Both the position numbers and the translations under genes were made by a program. Under the pieces are notes generated by a model. That model saw only the letters and a program-made list of their open reading frames with translations. It was not told where the DNA came from and did no database searches. 5,449 nt of DNA from Candidatus Omnitrophota bacterium (GTDB taxonomy: Bacteria > Omnitrophota > Gorgyraeia > Aquiviventales > Aquiviventaceae): contig JACQRA010000014.1 of assembly GCA_016206725.1 (NCBI GenBank), positions 1-5,449 of the forward strand, read 5' to 3'. This document shows, in pieces, positions 1 through 5,449 of this stretch. Position 1 is the stretch's first letter. Each line of letters opens with the position of its first letter.

Positions 1-729
<729 letters not shown>

Positions 730-742
730 AGTGTATCTCAAA

Positions 743-795
743 TCTCGTATTTCGTGATTCGTATTTCGTACGAAATACGAGATACGAAATACGAA
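743..795. repeat. Inverted heptad repeat, copy 1 (rho-rpmE gap)
   Basis: The gap is made of 7-bp units: CGTATTT (746-752), CGTGATT (753-759) and CGTATTT (760-766), then the centre CGTACG (767-772), then the complementary units ending in ACGAAAT, ACGAGAT and ACGAAAT. Bases 745-769 pair with 770-794: 22 of 25 positions are Watson-Crick, and the three exceptions (756-758 against 781-783) are one A-A flanked by two possible G-U pairs. The 3' arm runs straight into the rpmE ribosome binding site. No T-tract follows, so it is not a standard intrinsic terminator. Copies 2 and 3 are at 1007-1067 and 3060-3127. Confidence 0.93.
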
Positions 796-800
796 GGAGG
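794..800 (+). promoter_or_regulatory. Ribosome binding site of rpmE, fused to repeat copy 1
   Basis: AAGGAGG lies 5 bases before the ATG at 806 and is a near-perfect Shine-Dalgarno sequence. Its first one or two A's are also the last bases of the repeat's 3' arm, so the core GGAGG sits immediately outside the base of the predicted hairpin. It fixes the rpmE start. Confidence 0.9.
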
Positions 801-805
801 AGTCA

Positions 806-1006
806 ATGAAACAGGATATTCATCCGGAGTACGTGGCGTGCGCCATTACGTGTTCGTGCGGGGCGGTGTATCACACCCGCTCGACCCGTCCGCAGATCCA
901 CATCGAGATTTGCGCGAAGTGCCATCCGTTCTTTACCGGCCAGCAGCGGTTTGTGGATACCGCGGGCCGCGTGGAGAAATTCCGCCGCAAATACAAAAAA
1001 CCGTGA
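806..1006 (+). CDS. rpmE: 50S ribosomal protein L31, zinc-binding (C+) type
   Basis: L31 bridges the large subunit to the head of the small subunit. The 66-residue product (bacterial L31 is about 65-90) begins [10 protein letters not shown] and carries the family signature CHPFFTG at 39-45. The four zinc ligands are visible as C16, C18, C36 and C39, so this is the zinc-containing form, not the zinc-free paralogue that replaces it under zinc starvation in some bacteria; C12 is an additional cysteine. The tail FRRKYKK is basic, as expected for rRNA contact. The ATG is supported by an AAGGAGG 5 bases upstream. It lies between rho and prfA in an apparent operon, an order also known from Firmicutes. 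I see no Zur-type operator; the upstream gap is occupied by the heptad hairpin. Confidence 0.97.
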   Translation: MKQDIHPEYVACAITCSCGAVYHTRSTRPQIHIEICAKCHPFFTGQQRFVDTAGRVEKFRRKYKKP

Positions 1007-1067
1007 ATCGTATTTCGTGATTCGTATCTCGCACGAAATACAGAATACGATATACGATATACGATCT
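1007..1067. repeat. Inverted heptad repeat, copy 2 (rpmE-prfA gap)
   Basis: The repeat starts right after the rpmE stop codon and runs to six bases before the prfA ATG. The first 20 bases from 1008 are identical to copy 1 from 745. Units are CGTATTT (1009-1015), CGTGATT (1016-1022), CGTATCT (1023-1029), a centre at about 1030-1035, then ACGAAAT (1033-1039), ACAGAAT (1040-1046), ACGATAT (1047-1053), ACGATAT (1054-1060) and ACGATCT (1061-1067). Arms 1007-1032 and 1033-1058 pair with about seven mismatches or wobbles, so this copy is more decayed than copy 1, and its 3' side has gained extra heptads. No T-tract follows the hairpin. Confidence 0.9.
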
Positions 1068-1072
1068 GCTAG

Positions 1073-2161
1073 ATGGTATCTCGTGACCAGTTGCTCAACC
1101 AGTTGCTTCAGCGCGAGCAGCGCTATGTTGAGCTGGAACCCCGCTTAGTGCAGCTCGCTGCCACGCCGAATTCGCCGGAGTATCAACAGCACTCCAAGGA
1201 GCTGGCGCAATTGAAAGAGATCGTCATGCTCTTTCGCACCTACCAGCGCATCGAACGCGAGGTTGGTGAAGCGGAGCAGCTTGTTCATGCGCAAGCGGAC
1301 GTCGATGTGCGGCAGTTGGCGAAGGATGAAGTGGTTTCGTTGCGACGACAACAGACCCATCTCTGGGAAGAGCTGGAACGGCTCTGGAAAGATGAGCACG
1401 GCGCGCCCGACCGGCCGGTCATCGTTGAGATCCGTGCCGCCACGGGAGGGCGTGAGGCCGGTCTCTTCGCCGGAGCTCTCTATCGGATGTACAGCAAGTA
1501 CACCGCCAATTGCGGCCTGAGCGTGGAGGTGATGGACAGCCATCCGACGGAAGCCGGCGGCTTTAAGGAAATCATCTTCGCCGTCAAAGGCCCTGGAGCG
1601 CATGAGCGCTTCAAGTTTGAAAGCGGCGTCCATCGGGTGCAGCGCGTGCCGACGACGGAAGCGCAGGGCCGCATCCATACCTCCACGGCGACGGTGGCGG
1701 TCTTGCCTGAGCCGGAGGAGGTGGATCTGCCGTCCATTCCTGCGAAAGATCTTCAGATTGACGTCTTTCGCTCCTCCGGGCCGGGCGGCCAATCGGTCAA
1801 TACGACCGATTCGGCGGTGCGGATTCGCCACGTACCAACCGGTTTGATGGTCACGTGTCAAGATGAGCGCAGCCAACTGCGCAATAAGGAAAAAGCGATG
1901 CGGGTCCTGCGGGCTCGGTTGCTCGATCGTCTCGCGGCTTCCGCCAAGACCCAGCGGGCCTCGACGCGCAAGGAGCAAGTCAAAGGGGGAGAGCGGAGCG
2001 AGAAGATTCGGACGTACAATTTCCCCGATCAACGGCTCACCGATCATCGCATCGGCCTCACGCTGCACCAACTAGACGCCATCATGGACGGACGTCTCGA
2101 AGAGCTCGTGAACGCTCTTCAAGCGCACGAACATGCCCAGCGATTGGGAGGAAGGATATGA
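1073..2161 (+). CDS. prfA: Peptide chain release factor 1 (RF1)
   Basis: RF1 reads UAA and UAG stop codons in the ribosomal A site and triggers peptide release. The 362-residue product matches the usual length (E. coli 360). It has an N-terminal helical region (about 1-110), the PCRF domain with RAATGGREAGLFAG (121-134), the codon-reading motif of PxT form, PTT, at 193-195 (RF2 would have SPF), and the catalytic GGQ at 238-240 within SSGPGGQSVNTTDSA. TYNFPDQRLTDHRI near the C-terminus is also typical. The common GGDEA/GGEEA is GGREA here. No Shine-Dalgarno is visible before the ATG; a TAG directly precedes it in frame, and only the decayed heptad repeat lies further upstream, so an upstream start is excluded. 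The 3' end overlaps prmC as ATGA (2158-2161), implying translational coupling with the enzyme that methylates Q240. Confidence 0.98.
   Translation: MVSRDQLLNQLLQREQRYVELEPRLVQLAATPNSPEYQQHSKELAQLKEIVMLFRTYQRIEREVGEAEQLVHAQADVDVRQLAKDEVVSLRRQQTHLWEELERLWKDEHGAPDRPVIVEIRAATGGREAGLFAGALYRMYSKYTANCGLSVEVMDSHPTEAGGFKEIIFAVKGPGAHERFKFESGVHRVQRVPTTEAQGRIHTSTATVAVLPEPEEVDLPSIPAKDLQIDVFRSSGPGGQSVNTTDSAVRIRHVPTGLMVTCQDERSQLRNKEKAMRVLRARLLDRLAASAKTQRASTRKEQVKGGERSEKIRTYNFPDQRLTDHRIGLTLHQLDAIMDGRLEELVNALQAHEHAQRLGGRI
2146..2151 (+). promoter_or_regulatory. Ribosome binding site of prmC inside the prfA 3' end
   Basis: GGGAGG lies 6 bases before the prmC ATG at 2158, within the last codons of prfA. It supports the ATGA-overlap start even though that start gives an unusual repeat-encoded N-terminus. 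Confidence 0.85.
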
Positions 2162-3057
2162 TTCCACCCTCCACCCTCCACTTTCCATCTTCTCGTCACG
2201 ATGTACGACAGGTCATCCGCGATGTCGAGCAGAAGTTGCGGGAGGGCGGTGTGGCTTCGGCGAGAGCGGAGGCGGAGTGGCTGGCGGCGGAGGCGTACGG
2301 CGTGACGCGGACGGAATTGTATCTCGCCGACGCTCCCGTTGACCCACTGCGGTTTGAGCAGATCGAGGGGTGGGTAGCGCGTCGGCTCAGGGGAGAACCT
2401 TTGCAGCACGTGGTGGGCTCCGCCGAATTTTACGGGCATCGCCTGGCGGTCTCGCCTGACGTCTTGATTCCTCGGCCGGAGACGGAAGCGTTGGTCGAGC
2501 AGGCTGAAGCGTTCCTCCGGCAGCGCGTAGAACGAACCCTTGCGCCGACGGTGCTTGATCTGGGCACCGGCAGCGGGACCATTGCGATCAGCTTGGCGCT
2601 TGCGGTACCGTCTTGTGTGGTCGTCGCGGTTGAGCTATCATGGAACGCGTTGTGCGTGGCCAGGGCGAACCTCCAACAATTCCATCTTGAAGATCGCCTT
2701 CACCTGATCCAAGCTGATTGGACCCGCGGGGTTGGGGGAGCGTTTGATCTTGTCATCTCGAACCCCCCGTACGTGCCACGTGCGGAGGTGGAGCGGTTGC
2801 CGGATGAGGTACGATCCGAGCCGCGCCTGAGTCTGGACGGAGGCGAGGATGGGATGAGCCCTCATCGCCGGCTGGTGGCGGAGATCCCGAGGCTGCTTCG
2901 TCGTGGCGGAGTGGTGTGCATGGAGTGTGGCGGGTCGCAGGCGGAACCGCTGCGCGATCTGGTTCATGATCAGCCGTGGGTTGATGAGATGCGGGTGATC
3001 GACGATTTGGCGGGCCGTCCGCGCGGCCTCTGGGTCGTTTCCAAAGCATGTCGTTGA
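2158..3057 (+). CDS. prmC: Release factor glutamine N5-methyltransferase PrmC (HemK)
   Basis: PrmC transfers a methyl group from S-adenosylmethionine to the Gln of the GGQ motif in RF1 and RF2, raising release efficiency. The 299-residue protein has an N-terminal helical substrate-binding domain (about 15-90), the linker signature IPRPETE (104-110), SAM motif I DLGTGSG (134-140), the catalytic NPPY (202-205) that binds the glutamine amide, and EPRLSLDGGEDG (221-232). The acidic residue closing strand 2, often Asp in DxS, is Glu here (E159 in VELSWNAL). The first about 14 residues (IPPSTLHFPSSRH) have no counterpart in the E. coli protein and are encoded by a C-rich heptad array; recognisable homology begins near DVRQVI. 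The gene overlaps prfA by 4 bases, so enzyme and substrate are made together. An 87-base repeat-filled gap separates it from murA. Confidence 0.97.
   Translation: MIPPSTLHFPSSRHDVRQVIRDVEQKLREGGVASARAEAEWLAAEAYGVTRTELYLADAPVDPLRFEQIEGWVARRLRGEPLQHVVGSAEFYGHRLAVSPDVLIPRPETEALVEQAEAFLRQRVERTLAPTVLDLGTGSGTIAISLALAVPSCVVVAVELSWNALCVARANLQQFHLEDRLHLIQADWTRGVGGAFDLVISNPPYVPRAEVERLPDEVRSEPRLSLDGGEDGMSPHRRLVAEIPRLLRRGGVVCMECGGSQAEPLRDLVHDQPWVDEMRVIDDLAGRPRGLWVVSKACR
2164..2191. repeat. C-rich tandem heptad array inside the prmC 5' end
   Basis: There are four consecutive 7-bp units, CCACCCT, CCACCCT, CCACTTT and CCATCTT, starting six bases after the prmC start codon begins. Because 7 is not a multiple of 3, each unit is read in a different frame, giving the low-complexity PPSTLHFPSS. 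The period equals that of the gap repeats but the unit sequence differs. Confidence 0.88.
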
Positions 3058-3059
3058 TT

Positions 3060-3127
3060 GTATCTCGTATCTCGTATTTCGTAGATTTCAGTTCACGAGA
3101 TACGAAATACGAACGACGAAATACGAC
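3060..3127. repeat. Inverted heptad repeat, copy 3 (prmC-murA gap)
   Basis: Left units are CGTATCT (3066-3072), CGTATTT (3073-3079) and CGTAGAT (3080-3086). Right units are ACGAGAT (3095-3101), ACGAAAT (3102-3108), ACGAACG (3109-3115) and ACGAAAT (3116-3122). Bases 3065-3082 pair with 3095-3112 with two mismatches around a 12-base loop. The 19 bases from 3095 are identical to copy 1 from 777. The 3' side is one to two units longer than the left, so the copy is asymmetric. The remaining bases 3128-3144 before murA contain no Shine-Dalgarno and no terminator T-tract. Confidence 0.9.
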
Positions 3128-3144
3128 AAACATCGTTCTTTGAC

Positions 3145-4407
3145 ATGGACAAATTGATCCTTCACCACTCCGGAGCGCTGCACGGCGCGGTGCGCGTCAG
3201 CGGGGCGAAAAACGCGGCGTTGCCGATCATGGCCGCGTGCCTCCTGACGGAGGAGCCGGTCGTCCTCGAGGGCATCCCGCGAGTCACCGACGTGGTGACG
3301 ATGGCGGATATCTTGCGTCGGCTGGGCGTGCGGGTGGATCAGGACGAGACCCGCCTGCTGATTGATCCGAATCACTATACCGGTTCCAGCGCCCCGTATG
3401 AACTGGTGAGTGTGATGCGCGCCTCCCTGTGCGTGTTGGGACCGCTGCTCGCCCGCCACCACCGGGCTCGGGTGTCTCTGCCGGGAGGGTGCATCATCGG
3501 CCCGCGGCCCGTGGATCTCCATCTGAAAGGTCTCTCCAGTCTGGGGGCGACAATTGCCATTGATCATGGCGATATCATCGCCACCACGGCGGGATTGTAC
3601 GGGACGACCGTGCATCTCGCCGGGGCGAGCGGTTCGTCCGTGTTGGCGACGGCTAACGTCATGATGGCCGCCGTGCTGGCGCAGGGAAGGACCATTATTG
3701 AACACGCCGCGTGTGAGCCTGAAGTCGTGGATCTCGCGAATTTCCTGATTGCGATGGGAGCCAGAGTGACAGGGCACGGCAGTGCCGTCATTCAGATCGA
3801 CGGCGCCTCAGAGTTGCATGGCGCGACGCATCGGATTATTCCTGATCGCATCGAAGCCGGCACGCTGCTGATTGCCGCCGCGGCCCTCGGAGGGGACGTC
3901 ACCATCATCGGGGCGCGCGCTGACCATCTCGGCGCCCTCATCGAGACATTGCGGGAAGCCGGTGTTGGGATTGAACAGGAAGAGGGCTCCCTGCGCGTGC
4001 GATCTGATCGGCGGCTGAAGGCGGTGGACGTGACGACCCTGCCATTTCCCGGTTTTCCGACGGACCTGCAAGCTCCGATCATGGCGATGATGGCCGTCAG
4101 CCAAGGCCTTGGCGTCGTGATCGAAAAAATCTATCCTGAGCGATTTATGCATGTGCCGGAACTGCGGCGCATGGGGGCGCAGATCAGTCGTGAAGGTTCC
4201 AGCGCAATTGTGAGAGGGGTTGACCGATTGAGCGGCGCGCCGGTGACGGCGTCGGATCTTCGGGCCGCCGCCTCGCTGGTCATAGCCGGCTTGATGGCGG
4301 AGAATACGACGGAGTTGCGAGGAGTGGAACACCTCGATCGAGGGTATGAACACATTGAAGACAAACTGGCCTCACTCGGCGCTTCCATTCAACGAGAAGC
4401 CAGTTAG
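3145..4407 (+). CDS. murA: UDP-N-acetylglucosamine 1-carboxyvinyltransferase MurA
   Basis: MurA transfers enolpyruvate from PEP to UDP-GlcNAc, the first committed step of peptidoglycan synthesis in the cytoplasm. The 420-residue product is full length (E. coli 419). Active-site residues are present: K22 and N23 in SGAKNAALP, R92 in MRASLCVLGP, the catalytic and fosfomycin-reactive C116 in PGGCIIGPRPVDLH, D307 in GFPTDLQAP, and R399 in LDRGYEHIEDKL. Having Cys, not Asp, at 116 predicts that the enzyme itself is fosfomycin-sensitive. The UDP-contacting SVGAT of E. coli reads SVLAT here (165-169), with AACEPEVVDLANF after it; I recall this form from several other phyla. The ATG is the first possible start after an in-frame TAG at 3082-3084, yet no Shine-Dalgarno precedes it. 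rpsP follows after 15 bases. Confidence 0.98.
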   Translation: MDKLILHHSGALHGAVRVSGAKNAALPIMAACLLTEEPVVLEGIPRVTDVVTMADILRRLGVRVDQDETRLLIDPNHYTGSSAPYELVSVMRASLCVLGPLLARHHRARVSLPGGCIIGPRPVDLHLKGLSSLGATIAIDHGDIIATTAGLYGTTVHLAGASGSSVLATANVMMAAVLAQGRTIIEHAACEPEVVDLANFLIAMGARVTGHGSAVIQIDGASELHGATHRIIPDRIEAGTLLIAAAALGGDVTIIGARADHLGALIETLREAGVGIEQEEGSLRVRSDRRLKAVDVTTLPFPGFPTDLQAPIMAMMAVSQGLGVVIEKIYPERFMHVPELRRMGAQISREGSSAIVRGVDRLSGAPVTASDLRAAASLVIAGLMAENTTELRGVEHLDRGYEHIEDKLASLGASIQREAS

Positions 4408-4408
4408 T

Positions 4409-4415
4409 GGAGGAG
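4409..4415 (+). promoter_or_regulatory. Ribosome binding site of rpsP
   Basis: GGAGGAG lies just after the murA TAG, with the GGAGG core 9 bases before the ATG at 4423. It supports that start and a murA-rpsP transcript. Confidence 0.85.
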
Positions 4416-4422
4416 AGCAATC

Positions 4423-4680
4423 ATGGTGACGATTCGATTACAACGACGAGGGACGAAAAAGACGCCGCACCATCGTATCGTGGTGATGGACGGCCGGAAG
4501 GCTCAAGGCAGCCGCGTGCTGGAAGTGCTCGGCTATTACGATCCCTCGAAGAACCCCGCGACCTGTTCGGTCAAGGAATCACGATTGGTGCAGTGGCTCT
4601 CCTCCGGCGCAGGAGTGAGCGAGGCCGTCCAACGCGTCTTGAAAACGTTAAAGAACATTTCTGTAAGAGAGAAAACTTGA
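4423..4680 (+). CDS. rpsP: 30S ribosomal protein S16
   Basis: S16 is an early-assembly protein that binds the 5' domain of 16S rRNA. The 85-residue product (E. coli 82) opens with the conserved MVTIRLQRRGTKKTPHHRIVV, followed by DGRKAQGSRVLEVLGYYDPS (about 24-43) and the helical ESRLVQWLSSGAGVSEAVQRVL (about 52-73). The basic N-terminal strand and the GYYDP turn are diagnostic. The ATG is fixed by a GGAGGAG Shine-Dalgarno and by the universally conserved MVTIRL start. In most bacteria khpA and/or rimM come next, ahead of trmD; here a 54-base repeat-bearing gap leads directly to trmD. Confidence 0.97.
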   Translation: MVTIRLQRRGTKKTPHHRIVVMDGRKAQGSRVLEVLGYYDPSKNPATCSVKESRLVQWLSSGAGVSEAVQRVLKTLKNISVREKT

Positions 4681-4734
4681 GAAGGCTCTTGCCTTCTGAG
4701 GCCCTCTCAGGCCATCTGAGGCCTTCTTGCTGAC
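4681..4734 (+). repeat. rpsP-trmD gap: 10-bp tandem repeat with competing hairpins
   Basis: Three 10-bp units, TCTGAGGCCC, TCTCAGGCCA and TCTGAGGCCT, fill 4695-4724. GAAGGC (4681-4686), directly after the rpsP stop, can pair with GCCTTC at 4691-4696 (4-base loop) or with the second GCCTTC at 4721-4726. AGGCC (4709-4713) can also pair with GGCCT (4720-4724). The structures exclude one another in part. No T-run follows and no Shine-Dalgarno is seen before the trmD ATG. Function is unknown; it could be a leader affecting trmD translation or simply a local duplication. Confidence 0.7.
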
Positions 4735-5449
4735 ATGCAGGTTGATGTCATCACCATTTTTCCGAAAATGTTTGCGCCGGTGGTGGGCGAGTCGATCCTG
4801 AAACGAGCGCAGGAGTGCGGGGCCGTGAGGATTGACGTCCACGATCTTCGCTCCTACACCCATGACAAGCGGAAGACGGTTGATGATCGTCCCTATGGTG
4901 GAGGGCCGGGGATGGTGCTGAAGCCTGAGCCGGTGTTCGAAGCGGTGGAGGCGGTTGAGATGAAGCGCCACGGGAGGGCGAAAGCCGCTGCGAAGCTCTC
5001 CTTCGCTAAAGCTTCGGAGCAGCGTCGACGGGAGTGCGAAATTATCTTGATGTCGCCCGGCGGCATCCGCTTGACTCAGACGGTGGCTGCGCAACTGAGT
5101 CGTCTGACGCATCTGATGATTCTCTGCGGCCATTATGAGGGGGTGGACGAGCGCATCCGCCAAGCCCTGGTGGATCGTGAGGTCTCAATCGGGGATTATG
5201 TGCTGACCGGAGGGGAGCTGCCGGCGATGGTTCTCATTGATACGGTTGTTCGATTGATTCCGGGGGTCGTGGGACATCCGCAGTCAACCCACGATGAATC
5301 GTTTGCGAAAGATTTGTTGGAGTACCCGCACTACACGCGCCCACCGGTGTTTCGAGGCATGGCGGTCCCGGAGGCGCTGCGGTGTGGAGATCATCAGCGC
5401 GTGGCGACGTGGCGGAGCCTCCAGGCCGTGGCCAGGACCTCCCGTCAGC
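4735..5449 (+). CDS. trmD: tRNA (guanine-N1)-methyltransferase TrmD, 3' end outside window
   Basis: TrmD methylates N1 of G37 in tRNAs, preventing +1 frameshifting; it is a dimeric trefoil-knot (SPOUT) enzyme. The frame is open to the window edge, giving 238 residues. It starts with MQVDVITIFPKMF, the family's usual start. Motifs are DDRPYGGGPGM (50-60), CGHYEGVDERI (131-141), the knot segment SIGDYVLTGGELPAM (151-165), R173 (= E. coli R154) and PHYTRP (198-203). The catalytic D169 of E. coli aligns with E188 in HDESF, with D187 next to it, so which acid acts as base cannot be read from sequence. Between GPGM and the SPGG strand the protein has 19 more residues than E. coli TrmD, rich in Ala, Lys and Arg and encoded by a palindromic segment (see 4987-5023). 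No Shine-Dalgarno is visible. rplS would be expected downstream. Confidence 0.97.
   Translation, partial: MQVDVITIFPKMFAPVVGESILKRAQECGAVRIDVHDLRSYTHDKRKTVDDRPYGGGPGMVLKPEPVFEAVEAVEMKRHGRAKAAAKLSFAKASEQRRRECEIILMSPGGIRLTQTVAAQLSRLTHLMILCGHYEGVDERIRQALVDREVSIGDYVLTGGELPAMVLIDTVVRLIPGVVGHPQSTHDESFAKDLLEYPHYTRPPVFRGMAVPEALRCGDHQRVATWRSLQAVARTSRQ
4987..5023 (+). repeat. Palindromic element inserted in frame within trmD
   Basis: GCTG plus CGAAGCT (4987-4997) pairs perfectly with AGCTTCG (5010-5016) plus CAGC (5020-5023), with GAG (5017-5019) bulged and a 12-base loop (4998-5009): 11 base pairs. It lies inside the stretch (residues about 75-101) where this TrmD is 19 residues, i.e. 57 bases, longer than the E. 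coli enzyme, and encodes part of AAKLSFAKASEQRRR. The exact borders of the insertion cannot be set from one sequence. Confidence 0.75.

Noticed and set aside
745..794. Rho-independent terminator after rho
   Set aside because: The stem is strong but no T-run follows; the next bases are the rpmE ribosome binding site.
754..1020. Plus-strand frame through repeat copy 1 and rpmE in another phase
   Set aside because: It starts inside the repeat and overlaps L31, whose zinc ligands and ribosome binding site are clear.
743..1067. CRISPR array or phage attachment sites formed by the repeats
   Set aside because: The repeats are contiguous heptads without unique spacers, they flank an ordinary ribosomal gene, and no cas or integrase gene is present.
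1040..1072. sigma70 promoter in the TATACGATATACGAT stretch before prfA
   Set aside because: TATA-like hexamers arise from the heptad itself, and no matching -35 at proper distance is convincing.
1145..2071. Long open frame (308 codons) on the minus strand across prfA
   Set aside because: It lies fully antisense to RF1, whose motifs are unambiguous; long antisense frames are common in GC-rich genes. The product shows no recognisable family.
3140..3145. TTGACA, a perfect -35-like hexamer at the murA start
   Set aside because: It overlaps the start codon, so any promoter using it would start inside murA; likely chance.
3808..4353. Minus-strand frame of 181 codons within murA
   Set aside because: It is antisense to well-conserved MurA sequence and has no recognisable domain.
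4648..5163. Minus-strand frame of 171 codons over rpsP end and trmD
   Set aside because: It spans two real genes on the other strand and the product resembles no family; trmD motifs explain the coding signal.

Overview
The window is a compact block of housekeeping genes, all on the + strand, from a GC-rich Gram-negative-type bacterium: rho (3' part) - rpmE - prfA - prmC - murA - rpsP - trmD (5' part). No mobile gene, rRNA or tRNA is visible. My best guess for the organism is Nitrospira or another member of the Nitrospirota. This rests on codon usage, gene content and a remembered resemblance of the gap repeats to repeats in Nitrospira genomes; no search was run, so it is tentative.

Layout. 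1-729 is the ATPase half of transcription terminator Rho. 806-1006 is ribosomal protein L31 of the zinc-binding type. 1073-2161 is release factor RF1, and it overlaps by 4 bases with 2158-3057, the methyltransferase PrmC that modifies the GGQ glutamine of RF1. 3145-4407 is MurA, first committed enzyme of peptidoglycan synthesis. 4423-4680 is ribosomal protein S16. 4735 to the window end is the tRNA m1G37 methyltransferase TrmD, cut by the window edge. The rho-rpmE-prfA-prmC group with a murA homologue nearby echoes the Bacillus subtilis murAB-rho-rpmE-tdk-prfA-prmC region, so this is an old neighbourhood linking ends of transcription, ends of translation and wall synthesis. rpsP-trmD is the familiar S16 operon, but without khpA or rimM between the two genes.

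The unusual layer lies in and around the gaps. The three larger gaps (730-805, 1007-1072, 3058-3144) are almost filled by copies of one AT-richer element built of 7-bp units of type CGTATTT, which turn around in the middle and become ACGAAAT units, so each copy can fold into a long hairpin. A second, C-rich heptad array (CCACCCT type) forms the first codons of prmC. The rpsP-trmD gap holds a 10-bp tandem repeat with competing hairpins. Inside trmD an in-frame segment adds 19 residues relative to E. coli TrmD and is built around a palindrome. The genes look conserved; the interest is in this repeat invasion of an essential operon and what it does to translation starts, mRNA folding and protein sequence.

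Ribosome binding sites are clear for rpmE, prmC and rpsP but not recognisable for prfA, murA or trmD, the three genes that follow repeat-filled gaps without a retained purine tract.
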